NCBI RefSeq assembly: GCF_004363315.1
Contig: NZ_SNYL01000017.1
Coordinates: 1-48,129 of the forward strand
Direction: 5' to 3'
From: Tepidicella xavieri
GTDB taxonomy: Bacteria > Pseudomonadota > Gammaproteobacteria > Burkholderiales > Burkholderiaceae_C
Length of the DNA stretch: 48,129 nt
The notes beneath the pieces were generated by a model. That model saw nothing but the letters and a program-made list of their open reading frames with translations. It was not told the DNA's origin and did no database searches. This document shows positions 9,081 to 16,561 of the stretch, piece after piece. Positions within the stretch are counted from its first letter, which is position 1. Every line of letters begins with the position of its first letter. A program made the position numbers and the translations under genes.

Positions 9081-10259
9081 ATGATCTGGATACTGATCGT
9101 CGCCGTGGTGGCCTTGGCCGCCGCGCTGGCCTGGTGGGCCCTGGGCCGGGGCCGCTCATCGGCATCGTCTGCGTCGGACCAGCCGCGCCAGCCTGCCCCG
9201 CCCACCCTGCCTGCCGCCGCCGCGCCCAGCGCCGCCAGCCCGGCGCCCGCGGGCCGGCCCACGCCGTCAGGGGCGGCACCCGCTTTGCCACCCATGGAGG
9301 CGCCCGCGCCGCTGGCGGCCTTCCGGCGCGAGCCGGCAGCGGCCCTCCAAGCCACGCAGCGCGACGCGCTCATGCAACGGCTGGAGCGCCTGCACCGCCC
9401 GGCCCCCGCCTTGCACGCGCTGAGCTCGCCGGCGTTTCTGCAAAAAGCCACCTCCAGCCAGCTGGCCGACGTGGTGCTCAGCGAGCCGGCTATCGCGGCC
9501 AAGGTGCTGGCCACCGTGAACTCGCCGCTGTATGGCCTGCGCACCCCGGTGGTCCACATCGGGCAGGGCATCACCTTTCTGGGCCTCAACACGGTCCGCG
9601 CCTTGTGCCTACAACACCTGCTCAGCGACGCTTTTCCCACCCCGCCGGACGGGCTGCGCCCCCTGTTCGACCGCCAATGGCAAGCCACCGCCGCGGCCAG
9701 CGAGCTGTGCGCCCGCGTGGGGCAAAAGCTGGGGCTGGCCGAGACGGGCGCGGCCGTCACCCAAGTGGTGCTGGCGTCTTTGGCGCCGCTGGCGGTACTC
9801 ACCCTGTTGCCGGCCGAGCAGACCAACGCCTGGGCGCAAGGCGATGGCTTGGCCCGCGCCCAGCTGGAACAGGAAGCGCTGGGCCTCAGCGGGGCGGAAA
9901 TCGGCCGGCTGCTGATGCAGTCTTGGGCCTTGCCCGACGCGCTGACCGACGCGGTGGCCCGCCTGCACGGCTGGCTGGAGACGCCGGCCACCGCCATCCA
10001 CCCAGAGGCCACCGCCCAGGCCCTGGCCTACTGGTGCCTGCGCATGGGGGAGCGGCTGGCCGCGCGCCAGATCGAAGACTGGCAGGCTTTCGACTGGCAG
10101 GCCGACGACGCCATCGACACCGCGCTGGCGCGGTCTTACCTGGCCGCCGCGCTGGGCCCGCGCCTGAGCGCGGCCCTGCAAGACCCGCAGGTGCGTCAAG
10201 CCCTGCGGCCGTGGCTGCCTGCCGCCGCGGCCGAGCCCCAGGACCCGGCCACGGCCTGA
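9081..10259 (+). CDS. Membrane-anchored HDOD-domain protein
   Basis: A 392-aa protein with an N-terminal membrane helix (about residues 1-22, MIWILIVAVVALAAALAWWALG), a low-complexity Ala/Pro/Ser linker (about 28-75) and an HDOD domain from about 100 onward (PALHALSSPAFLQKATSSQL, SEPAIAAKVLATVNSPLYG, IGQGITFLGLNTVRALCLQH). HDOD proteins are HD-like, usually lack the full metal-binding HD residues, and act in signalling or regulatory scaffolds. No partner domain (EAL, GGDEF or kinase) is attached. It starts 62 bases after the rluA gene on the same strand. Confidence 0.82.
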   Translation: MIWILIVAVVALAAALAWWALGRGRSSASSASDQPRQPAPPTLPAAAAPSAASPAPAGRPTPSGAAPALPPMEAPAPLAAFRREPAAALQATQRDALMQRLERLHRPAPALHALSSPAFLQKATSSQLADVVLSEPAIAAKVLATVNSPLYGLRTPVVHIGQGITFLGLNTVRALCLQHLLSDAFPTPPDGLRPLFDRQWQATAAASELCARVGQKLGLAETGAAVTQVVLASLAPLAVLTLLPAEQTNAWAQGDGLARAQLEQEALGLSGAEIGRLLMQSWALPDALTDAVARLHGWLETPATAIHPEATAQALAYWCLRMGERLAARQIEDWQAFDWQADDAIDTALARSYLAAALGPRLSAALQDPQVRQALRPWLPAAAAEPQDPATA

Positions 10260-10269
10260 GGGGCCTTTT
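10253..10269. terminator. Short GC hairpin with T-run between convergent genes
   Basis: GGCC (10253-10256), a 5-base loop, GGCC (10262-10265) and TTTT (10266-10269) lie at the junction where the HDOD gene and scoB converge. The stem is only 4 bp and overlaps the end of the HDOD coding sequence, so the call is weak. Confidence 0.3.
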
Positions 10270-10907
10270 CAGAGCAGCGGCACGCCCGTCTTGCTCTGGA
10301 TGAACTCGCGCGTCACGCCGGGGGCCAGCTCCACCAGCTTGAGCCCCTCGGGCGTAACGTCCATCACGCCCAGGTCGGTGATGATGCGGTCCACCACGCC
10401 CTTGCCGGTCAGCGGCAGCGTGCACTCGGGCAGGATCTTCAGGTCCTCGGTCCCGTCCTTCTTGCGCGCGACGTGCTCCATCAGCACGATCACGCGCTTC
10501 ACACCGGCCACCAGGTCCATCGCGCCGCCCATGCCCTTGACCATCTTGCCCGGGATCATCCAGTTGGCCAGGTCGCCCTTGTGCGTGACCTGCATCGCGC
10601 CCAGGATGGACAGGTTGATCTTGCCGCCGCGGATCATGGCAAACGACTGGTCCGAGCCGAAGATGGACGAGCCCTTGATGGTGGTGACGGTCTGCTTGCC
10701 GGCGTTGATCAGGTCGGGGTCCACCTCGTCCTCATAAGGGAAGGGGCCGATGCCCAGCATGCCGTTTTCGCTCTGCAGCCAGACCTCGATGTGGTCGGGC
10801 ACGTGGTTGGCCACCAGCGTCGGGATGCCGATGCCCAGGTTGACGTAGAAGCCGTCCTGCAGTTCTTGGGCCGCGCGCGCGGCCATCTGGTCTTGGGTCC
10901 AAGGCAT
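10269..10907 (-). CDS. scoB: 3-oxoacid CoA-transferase subunit B
   Basis: A 212-aa subunit with [13 protein letters not shown] and the catalytic motif SENGMLG; Glu47 is the expected residue that forms the acyl-CoA mixed-anhydride/thioester intermediate. With subunit A it moves CoA from succinyl-CoA to acetoacetate or related 3-oxoacids, for ketone-body or polyhydroxybutyrate breakdown. The start at 10907 follows AGGAGTACGGAAC; the longer reading to 11000 would overlap scoA. The gene lies 16 bases after scoA. Substrate (succinyl-CoA:acetoacetate versus 3-oxoadipate) is not certain from sequence; the carboxymuconolactone decarboxylase 6 kb away makes 3-oxoadipate worth considering. Confidence 0.93.
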   Translation of the reverse strand: MPWTQDQMAARAAQELQDGFYVNLGIGIPTLVANHVPDHIEVWLQSENGMLGIGPFPYEDEVDPDLINAGKQTVTTIKGSSIFGSDQSFAMIRGGKINLSILGAMQVTHKGDLANWMIPGKMVKGMGGAMDLVAGVKRVIVLMEHVARKKDGTEDLKILPECTLPLTGKGVVDRIITDLGVMDVTPEGLKLVELAPGVTREFIQSKTGVPLL

Positions 10908-10923
10908 GTTCCGTACTCCTCGA

Positions 10924-11628
10924 TCAAACTTTGCGCTCGCGCGTGGTGCGCTTTTCGATGCGTTTCTCAGGCGTGGGGTTGTGCACGATGCGGTGCACAT
11001 AGATGCCGGGCAGGTGCACGTCGTCGGGGGCGATGTCGCCGGTGGCCACCACGCGCTCCACCTCCACGATGCAGATCTTGCCTGCCGTGGCGGCGGCCGG
11101 GTTGAAGTTGCGCGCCGTCAGGTGAAAGCGCAGGTTGCCCGAGAGGTCGGCCACGTCGGCCTTGATGAGCGCCACGTCCGGGAACAGGGCGTGCTCCATG
11201 ATGTAGGTCTCGCCGTTGAACTCGCGGTGCTCCTTGCCCTCGGCCACGATGGTGCCCACGCCCGTCTTGGTGAAGAACGCCGGGATGCCCGCGCCGCCGG
11301 CGCGCAGCTTCTCGGCCAGCGTGCCCTGCGGGGTGAACTCCAGCTCCAGCTCGCCAGCCAGGTACTGGCGCTCGAACTCTTTGTTCTCGCCCACGTAGCT
11401 GGAGATCATCTTCTTGATCTGGCGCGTCTCCAGCAGCTTGCCCAGGCCGAAGCCGTCCACGCCGGCGTTGTTGGAGATGACGGTGAGGTCCTTGACGCCG
11501 CTGTCGCGCAGCGCGTCGATGAGCGCCTCAGGAATGCCGCACAGGCCAAAACCGCCCACGGCGATGAGTTGCCCGTCGGCCACCACGCCCTTGAGGGCTT
11601 CGGCCGCGCTGGGGTACACCTTGTTCAT
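10924..11628 (-). CDS. scoA: 3-oxoacid CoA-transferase subunit A
   Basis: A 234-aa subunit with the glycine-rich [10 protein letters not shown] motif (25-34), [13 protein letters not shown] and [29 protein letters not shown], all typical of SCOT subunit A. It pairs with scoB directly downstream. The start at 11628 is supported by a purine-rich AGGAGCGTG about 5-8 bases upstream and by the canonical N-terminus [13 protein letters not shown] perfect 10-bp inverted repeat at 11670-11695 lies in its promoter region. Confidence 0.94.
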   Translation of the reverse strand: MNKVYPSAAEALKGVVADGQLIAVGGFGLCGIPEALIDALRDSGVKDLTVISNNAGVDGFGLGKLLETRQIKKMISSYVGENKEFERQYLAGELELEFTPQGTLAEKLRAGGAGIPAFFTKTGVGTIVAEGKEHREFNGETYIMEHALFPDVALIKADVADLSGNLRFHLTARNFNPAAATAGKICIVEVERVVATGDIAPDDVHLPGIYVHRIVHNPTPEKRIEKRTTRERKV

Positions 11629-11669
11629 GCTCGCACGCTCCTGTCCAATGGTGATGGAAAAGCCATACG

Positions 11670-11695
11670 ATACTACGTAACGGCATACGTAGTAT
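11670..11695. promoter_or_regulatory. Perfect inverted repeat, candidate repressor operator of scoAB
   Basis: ATACTACGTA (11670-11679), a 6-base centre and TACGTAGTAT (11686-11695) form a perfect 10-bp inverted repeat, 42 bases upstream of the scoA start. Size and symmetry suit a TetR- or MarR-like dimer, and catabolic scoAB operons are often repressed this way. No regulator gene is adjacent, so the protein is unknown. Confidence 0.6.
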
Positions 11696-11732
11696 TGCCT
11701 AAAGGCCAACCCTAGCGCCGCCTCGCTCGCCG

Positions 11733-12584
11733 TCAGGCCAGGGCCTCGTCGCCGTGGACGACCTGCTCCACCTCGTCGATGAGCGCCCAGCACCAGGCTT
11801 GCAGCGGCGAGATGGCCTGATCGGCCGCGAGCAGGCCTTGCAGGCCGTGCTCGTAGGCGGCCAGCCACGTCTTGTCGGAGCGCCTGGGCGCGGGCCGCTT
11901 GAGCCAGGCCGGCAGGCCCGCGTGGGCGTCGATCAGCCCGCCGGCCTGCACGCAGCGCTGCCGCACGTCGGCCCAGTGGGCGCGCAGCCAGTCGGTGCGG
12001 CGCTGCACGGTGCGCTGCAAGCCCTCGGCGCCCACGTGCGACAGGGCGTGCCCCAGCAAGGTCTGCACCATGTCCTCGTCCAGCCGCTTGAGCTGGGTGC
12101 GCATGCGCCAGGCGTCGGCTTCGGTCACGCGCTGCCAGTCGCGGGTGAGCACGCCCACGCGGTGGTAGAGCAGCTCCGCATGGGGCTGGGCCGAGCGCCG
12201 GCCCCAGTCGCCCAGCGACAGCAGCACCGCCGCGGCGCTGCACGCCATGCGATGGGCCTGGGTGCGCACCCGTACCCCGCGCCGCCGCCACGCCTGCATG
12301 CTGCCCATGATGCGGCGCATGCCCACCACGCTGCCGCCGGGCGACGTCCAGCCCAGATCGAGCTGGTCGTAGTGGTAGTAGTCCAGGCAGGTCTGCGCCA
12401 CCTGCTGCAATTCGTCAGCCCCTTCTTCGGTGATGGGGCCGTGGTACCACACCAGCGCCTGCTGCGGCAGGGGTTGCGCCGTCACGCGCACCTCGGGCGC
12501 GGGCTGGCCGACGGTGGCGGGCAGGCCCGTGCCCGGCGTCGCCGCCCGGGCGGCATCCATCCACAGGTTTGGCATCGTCATCAT
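11733..12584 (-). CDS. ClpP/SDH-like serine protease (ClpP fold), partner of VirD4-like ATPase
   Basis: A 283-aa protein with the ClpP-fold order of motifs: GPITEEGADELQ (49-60), TSPGGSVVGM (80-89, oxyanion region), MACSAAAVLLSLGD with candidate nucleophile Ser116, LLYHRVG with candidate His141, then a candidate acid Asp198 (RTDWLRA) and QAGGLID near 213-219, matching the ClpP ending EAxxYGLID. Similarity to true ClpP is distant; SDH/SppA-like relatives are possible. It lies 53 bases after the ATPase gene with AAAGGAGCG before ATG, so the two form an operon. No AAA+ ClpX/ClpA partner is present; the neighbour is a VirD4/TraG-type motor instead. Substrate unknown. Confidence 0.7.
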   Translation of the reverse strand: MMTMPNLWMDAARAATPGTGLPATVGQPAPEVRVTAQPLPQQALVWYHGPITEEGADELQQVAQTCLDYYHYDQLDLGWTSPGGSVVGMRRIMGSMQAWRRRGVRVRTQAHRMACSAAAVLLSLGDWGRRSAQPHAELLYHRVGVLTRDWQRVTEADAWRMRTQLKRLDEDMVQTLLGHALSHVGAEGLQRTVQRRTDWLRAHWADVRQRCVQAGGLIDAHAGLPAWLKRPAPRRSDKTWLAAYEHGLQGLLAADQAISPLQAWCWALIDEVEQVVHGDEALA

Positions 12585-12637
12585 GATTCACGCTCCTTTT
12601 GAATGACTGTGAGGGTTCTCTTCGTCGCGCTTGGCGC

Positions 12638-14515
12638 TCAGGCCGGCTGCCGCGCTGGCGCCTGGGCAGCCGCGCCCCACCGCGCCCGGTAGCGCCCGTG
12701 CCGCCTCGGGCTGGCGTAGTAGTACTCCCCGGTCTCCAGGCGCTCGATGGGGCGCACCGCCAACACGTGGGGCATGTCGCGCCGTGGCGGCGCGAACGTG
12801 CCTTCGAGCTGCCCGCGGGCGTGGGGGTCGCGGGTGCGAAACACCAGCACCGTAGGAATGTTCAGCAGCAGGCAATCCAGCGCCGCCTTGTTCTGGATCA
12901 CATGCAGCAGGCTGGCATGGCTCTGGGTGGCCATGACGCAAGTCACCCGGTAGGCGCGGCAGCGGTCCAGAAAGCTCGCTTCCGCGCTGTCGCCATCCAG
13001 GGTGATGAAGCGCTGGAACTCATCGACCACGTAAAACACCGGGCGGCGCATGCAGGCGCGGCTCATGCAGGCGCGGAAATACGCCGCTTTCAACGCGCGG
13101 GCGCAGAAGTTGGCGGCATGGGTGTTTTGCGGCTGATAGACCACCACCCACCCCTGCTCCAGCACCGTCTCCCAGGTCAGGGCGGCGTCATCGGGCCACG
13201 GCCAAAGGTCCAGGTCAATGGCCTCCACCACCTCCGGGGCCCCAGCCAGCGCGGTGATCATGCGCGCCATGCGCGACTCGTACATCCACTGGTTGTAGGC
13301 GTCGGAATTGGGGCCGGAGCCCATGCTGGGAAACCGCGCCAACGGGTTGGGCACGAATTGCCCGGCCAAGAGGCGATCGGTCAGCAGCTGCAAGAAGGCA
13401 TTGACCATGCGCAGCTGCGGCATGCCGCTGACCCAGACGTAGAGCTGGTCCAGCGCCTGCCACTGGCTGCGCGGCTGGCAGCCCGTGCCCAGCACGCGGT
13501 GCAGCTCGCACAGCAGGCTGCGCCCGAGGCGGCGGCGCGTCAGCTCGTCGATGTGCAGCAGCGCCAGATTCAATTCGTGCCCCTTTTGCAGCCAGCGGCT
13601 GCTCTCGTCGGAGCCGGTCTGCGCCAAGGGCAGGAGCTCGCACACCTTGTGATAGCGGTCGCGCAGCGACAGGTGCTGCATCGCGCCACCGAACAGGCGC
13701 AGACGGCCCGGCGGCTGCTGCGCCTGGGCCTGCCCCAGCACCACGCATTGCCCATGCCGCCCGATCTGCGCCATGCGCGCCTGCACCTCGGGCAGCAGCT
13801 CGCGCTTGGGGTCGATGACCAGCACGCTGGAAGCCAGGCCATCGCAAGTGTAGGCCAGGGCGGCCTTGAGCACGGGCAGCAGATACGAGTACGTCTTGCC
13901 CGAGCCCGTCTCGCCCAAGCCCATGCAATGCACCAGGTCGCGCAGCGGCCATTCGGCGCGGCCCATCAGCATCACGTCGTCAAAGCGCAGCGGGGGCGAT
14001 TGGTCGTCGTACGGCAGCGGCACCTGCGCCCCAGCGTCGGCCTGCCCTGGGGCGGGTGGCTCGACCGACGTGGCCGCCGGGGCGGCCTGCCGCCACCAGC
14101 CCTCGATGACCAGCCACAGCGCGGCGGCCACGTCGGCGGCGCGCTCGAACACGGGCGCCGGCTCGATCCAGGCGCCCCCAGGCGGCACGCCCGGCGGGCA
14201 GCCCAGGGCGGCGTCTGTGGTGGGGGCGCCTGTGGTGGGGGCGCCTGTGGTGGGGGCGCGGCGCGACGCGGCCGGGGCCTCGTCCTCGTCGGCGGGCAGC
14301 GGCGGCTTGCGCAGCCGGCACGGCGTGAGGTGGCGCGTCAAGCCCCAAGGGTCTTGCAGCCGCGCCGTGCTGGGCGCCAGCGTCAGCCCCGCGCGCTCCA
14401 GCTGCGCGGCGGCCAGGTCGATGCGCTGCGTCGCGTCGGCGTCGAGCACATGGACCGCCGCGGCTGGGGTGGGGGTGGGGGTGGGGGTGGGGGATGGGGT
14501 TCGAGCACGTTTCAT
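12638..14515 (-). CDS. VirD4/TraG-like ATPase (type IV coupling-protein family), soluble
   Basis: A 625-aa P-loop ATPase. Walker A GETGSGKT (201-208), the coupling-protein motif VLVIDPKREL (231-240), Walker B FYVVDE (494-499) and a sensor-like ATQS (529-532) give the VirD4/TraG/TrwB pattern of hexameric DNA or protein pumps. The first 110 residues are Pro/Thr/Ala-rich and repetitive (PTPT run; three APTTG units). No clear N-terminal membrane helices are seen, unlike conjugative VirD4. No relaxase, VirB4 or mating-pore genes are in the window, so this is an orphan motor. The start at 14515 follows GCGAGGA. It is followed by the ClpP-like gene in the same operon. Confidence 0.75.
   Translation of the reverse strand: MKRARTPSPTPTPTPTPAAAVHVLDADATQRIDLAAAQLERAGLTLAPSTARLQDPWGLTRHLTPCRLRKPPLPADEDEAPAASRRAPTTGAPTTGAPTTDAALGCPPGVPPGGAWIEPAPVFERAADVAAALWLVIEGWWRQAAPAATSVEPPAPGQADAGAQVPLPYDDQSPPLRFDDVMLMGRAEWPLRDLVHCMGLGETGSGKTYSYLLPVLKAALAYTCDGLASSVLVIDPKRELLPEVQARMAQIGRHGQCVVLGQAQAQQPPGRLRLFGGAMQHLSLRDRYHKVCELLPLAQTGSDESSRWLQKGHELNLALLHIDELTRRRLGRSLLCELHRVLGTGCQPRSQWQALDQLYVWVSGMPQLRMVNAFLQLLTDRLLAGQFVPNPLARFPSMGSGPNSDAYNQWMYESRMARMITALAGAPEVVEAIDLDLWPWPDDAALTWETVLEQGWVVVYQPQNTHAANFCARALKAAYFRACMSRACMRRPVFYVVDEFQRFITLDGDSAEASFLDRCRAYRVTCVMATQSHASLLHVIQNKAALDCLLLNIPTVLVFRTRDPHARGQLEGTFAPPRRDMPHVLAVRPIERLETGEYYYASPRRHGRYRARWGAAAQAPARQPA
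14215..14259. repeat. Three tandem 15-bp units inside the ATPase gene
   Basis: The unit CTGTGGTGGGGGCGC occurs three times back to back (14215-14229, 14230-14244, 14245-14259). On the coding strand it encodes repeated APTTG in the low-complexity N-terminal part of the ATPase. Copies are identical, so unit number may vary between strains without shifting the frame. Confidence 0.9.
14466..14499. repeat. Hexanucleotide G-tract repeat, potential G-quadruplex
   Basis: The plus strand carries consecutive runs of four or five G separated by single T (or AT) over 34 bases, units of GGGGGT. This is the template strand for the ATPase N-terminus, encoding alternating Pro-Thr (residues 7-17). Six G-runs of at least four allow a stable four-layer G-quadruplex, placed 16-50 bases after the ATPase start codon. 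The hexamer keeps the frame when copy number changes. Confidence 0.85.
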
Positions 14516-14536
14516 GGTTTCCTCGCATGTCGATGG

Positions 14537-14567
14537 CTTTCGGCCGATTTGGAGGTTTTGCCGAAAG
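14537..14567. promoter_or_regulatory. 8-bp inverted repeat in the divergent promoter region (ATPase side)
   Basis: CTTTCGGC (14537-14544) and GCCGAAAG (14560-14567) form a perfect inverted repeat with a 15-base centre, 22 bases upstream of the ATPase start codon. Overlapping it, TTTTG (14556-14560) and CAAAA (14572-14576) form a second small repeat. Either an operator or a 5'-leader hairpin of the ATPase transcript. Confidence 0.45.
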
Positions 14568-14607
14568 TTGCCAAAATATATTCACTCCATTTATTCGATG
14601 GAAGCTG

Positions 14608-14657
14608 AAAATGTTGTGATAGACAGGTTTTTGTAATCGAAGAAATCACAACATTTT
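14608..14657. promoter_or_regulatory. Perfect 13-bp inverted repeat between the two divergent operons
   Basis: AAAATGTTGTGAT (14608-14620) and ATCACAACATTTT (14645-14657) are perfect inverted copies separated by 24 bases, within the AT-rich 173-base gap between the ATPase gene and the rightward operon. The arms are far enough apart (two to three helical turns) to be two binding sites for one dimeric or looping regulator. Both promoters could be governed from here. The PAS-LuxR gene at 16562 is one possible binder; this is inference. Confidence 0.65.
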
Positions 14658-14688
14658 TTGAAACCCGCCGTGCTATTCTCGACCCACC

Positions 14689-15414
14689 ATGGACAACACG
14701 ACCGACACCAACCCCACCCAGGAATTCATGCAGGCGCTCAAGGCGCTCAACCCCAAGATTTCCGACGTCAGGCTGCTCCAGGTGCTGGAGCTGCCCACGG
14801 GCGACCGCGGGCTGATGTGCCGCATGCGGGCCGGCCAATACCGGCTGCCCCAATGGCAGTTCGACCGCGCGCTGATGCGCTCGCGCGAGGCGCACGGCCA
14901 AGTGGTGCAGCCGGGCCGGCCGCCCTTCGTCTCGCCCTACCGGGCGCCGCGGCAGCTGGGCCTGACGTGGCACACGCCCGAAGAAAGCCGCAAAATCCGC
15001 AACGACCCCGACATCCGCCAACTGGCCAAGGCCGTCGAAGAACTGGGCCAGGCCCTCAGCAAGGTGCGCAACCTCATGCAGGTGATCGAGAAAAAATTCG
15101 AGTACCCGACCCCGCCCGGCCAGCCGCGCCGGCCCGGCAGGGCCTACAGCGACGCCCAGTTCCTCACCCGCTGGGCCGATGAGCTGGACCCGGTGCGGCC
15201 CGACCAGGTGGCCGTCTCGTGCGTGCCCTTCTTCATCGAGGTGCAGGGCCAACTGCTGTGCTTGACCAACCCCTGGCCTTATGATCGGCTGACGGTGCCC
15301 GCGCCGGTCAAGGTGTACGCTGACCCGCCCGAGCCGGGCGAGGCGCCCCGCCCCACCGGCGGCGACGCCCTGGCCCGGCTGCGCGAACTCATTCGAAAGG
15401 AGCAAGACGCATGA
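14689..15414 (+). CDS. Unrecognised 241-aa protein, first gene of the coiled-coil operon
   Basis: I do not recognise this protein. It has no signal peptide or clear membrane helix. The first half is basic and mixed (LQVLELPTGDRGLMCRMRAGQYRLPQW), followed by a helical segment (about 105-135, DIRQLAKAVEELGQALSKVR) and a beta-rich part (about 172-205, VAVSCVPFFIEVQGQLLCL). The ATG at 14689 has a weak ribosome binding site; an internal ATG at 14728 (MQALKALNPK) has AGGA close upstream and may be the true start. The stop overlaps the next start (ATGA). Codon use and GC match the surroundings. Divergent from the ATPase gene, so possibly functionally linked. Confidence 0.65.
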   Translation: MDNTTDTNPTQEFMQALKALNPKISDVRLLQVLELPTGDRGLMCRMRAGQYRLPQWQFDRALMRSREAHGQVVQPGRPPFVSPYRAPRQLGLTWHTPEESRKIRNDPDIRQLAKAVEELGQALSKVRNLMQVIEKKFEYPTPPGQPRRPGRAYSDAQFLTRWADELDPVRPDQVAVSCVPFFIEVQGQLLCLTNPWPYDRLTVPAPVKVYADPPEPGEAPRPTGGDALARLRELIRKEQDA

Positions 15415-16550
15415 GCGCATTCACTTCCTCGGCCGGCGGGCAGTTCGCCGGCGCCCTGGGGCTGGCCTTTGCCGCGGCGCGCGCGGCCAGCGAGCGCGGC
15501 GAGGACTGGGCCGCGCAGGCAAAGCGCTACCGGCGCCTGGCCGAAGATTACAAGGAGGCCTACGACAAGCTCTACGAGGCGCTGACCATCACCAAGGAGG
15601 GGGCCCAGGAGGCGCGGCAGACGCGCGACTTCCTGCTGGGCAAGCTCGCCGAGGCCACGCAGGAGCTGGCTGACGCACGGGGGGTCATTCGAAGCCTCAA
15701 CGACGATCTGCGCAGCACCTCCGCGGCGCTGAACGAGGCCACGGCCCACCTGCGCGATGCGACCGCCCTGGTGAAGCGGCTGCAAGAGGAAAAGCGCCAG
15801 CTCATCGAGGCGCACCGCCAGCAGATGCAGCAGGCGCTGGAGCGCGAGACGCGCCAGGTCGAGGAACTCAAGGCCCGGGTGGCCGAGTTGCAGCGGCGCG
15901 AGGCCGAGGCCGTCTCGCGGGCCGAGGCGGCTGCGCGCCAGGTCGAGCGGCTCAGCGCCGAGCGCGAGGAACTGCGGCGCTGGCACGCGGCCAACCTGGC
16001 GCTGCGCTGCGCGCTGGAGGTGCAGCTGCTGCGCGCCGATGCGGACAACCCGCTGCTGCAGGACCAGGACCTGCGCGATCGGGTGCGCCGCGCCGGCGAG
16101 ATGGCCGTGACCATGCTGGGCGAGGCGCCCGAGGCCGGCGCGCCCGATCCGTTCGACATGGCGCGCGAGGCGGGGCTGACGTTTTCCGTGCCGGGGCGGC
16201 CCAACAGCGTGGAGGTGCTCTCGGAGCTGGCGTTGGCCGAGGTCTACATGCGCCGGCTGCTGGCGCTGAACCTGCCGGCCGACCGCGCGATGGAGGTGCT
16301 GCAGCGGCTTGGCCGCGGCGAAGGCGCGGCCAGCGCCGCGCGCGAGCTGCTGCGCGAGATGGAGCCGGGCAGCGTGCTGCTCAAGCCCGAGACGGTCGAG
16401 CGCGTGCAAGGCATCGCGATGGAGGAGTTCCAGCGCCAGCAGCAACAGCGCCGCTTGAGCCGCGGCGGCCCCTCGGCGGCCTGGTCGGCGGCCATGCTGG
16501 GGCACGCCGAAACCCGCGCCCGCGCGCTGCAGGCGTTGGGCGCCGCGTAA
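15411..16550 (+). CDS. Long coiled-coil protein of unknown function
   Basis: A 379-aa protein. Residues about 25-190 are a nearly continuous coiled coil (heptads rich in Ala, Glu, Arg and Leu, as in LATEATQ-like and ERETRQVEELKARVAEL stretches). The C-terminal part (about 195-379) is globular and alpha-helical (LRDRVRRAGEMAVTMLGEAPEAG, LSELALAEVYMRRLLALNLPADRAMEVL). The first 25 residues include a small hydrophobic stretch (GALGLAFAAARAAS) too weak to call an anchor. Start overlaps the previous gene by 4 bases with AAAGGAGC upstream. No family recognised; scaffold or adaptor roles would fit but are speculation. Confidence 0.75.
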   Translation: MSAFTSSAGGQFAGALGLAFAAARAASERGEDWAAQAKRYRRLAEDYKEAYDKLYEALTITKEGAQEARQTRDFLLGKLAEATQELADARGVIRSLNDDLRSTSAALNEATAHLRDATALVKRLQEEKRQLIEAHRQQMQQALERETRQVEELKARVAELQRREAEAVSRAEAAARQVERLSAEREELRRWHAANLALRCALEVQLLRADADNPLLQDQDLRDRVRRAGEMAVTMLGEAPEAGAPDPFDMAREAGLTFSVPGRPNSVEVLSELALAEVYMRRLLALNLPADRAMEVLQRLGRGEGAASAARELLREMEPGSVLLKPETVERVQGIAMEEFQRQQQQRRLSRGGPSAAWSAAMLGHAETRARALQALGAA

Positions 16551-16561
16551 AGCCGCTGCCC

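Noticed and set aside
11733-12584. Authentic housekeeping ClpP
   Set aside because: It is longer (283 aa), divergent, lacks the standard ClpP N-terminus, and has no clpX or tig neighbour.
14466-14499. Simple repeats as a possible CRISPR or minisatellite array
   Set aside because: The units are short, gapless and in frame within the ATPase gene; no spacer-repeat pattern exists anywhere in the window.
14658-14679. TTGAAA and TATTCT as a promoter for the 241-aa gene
   Set aside because: The two hexamers are only 10 bases apart, too close for a sigma-70 promoter.
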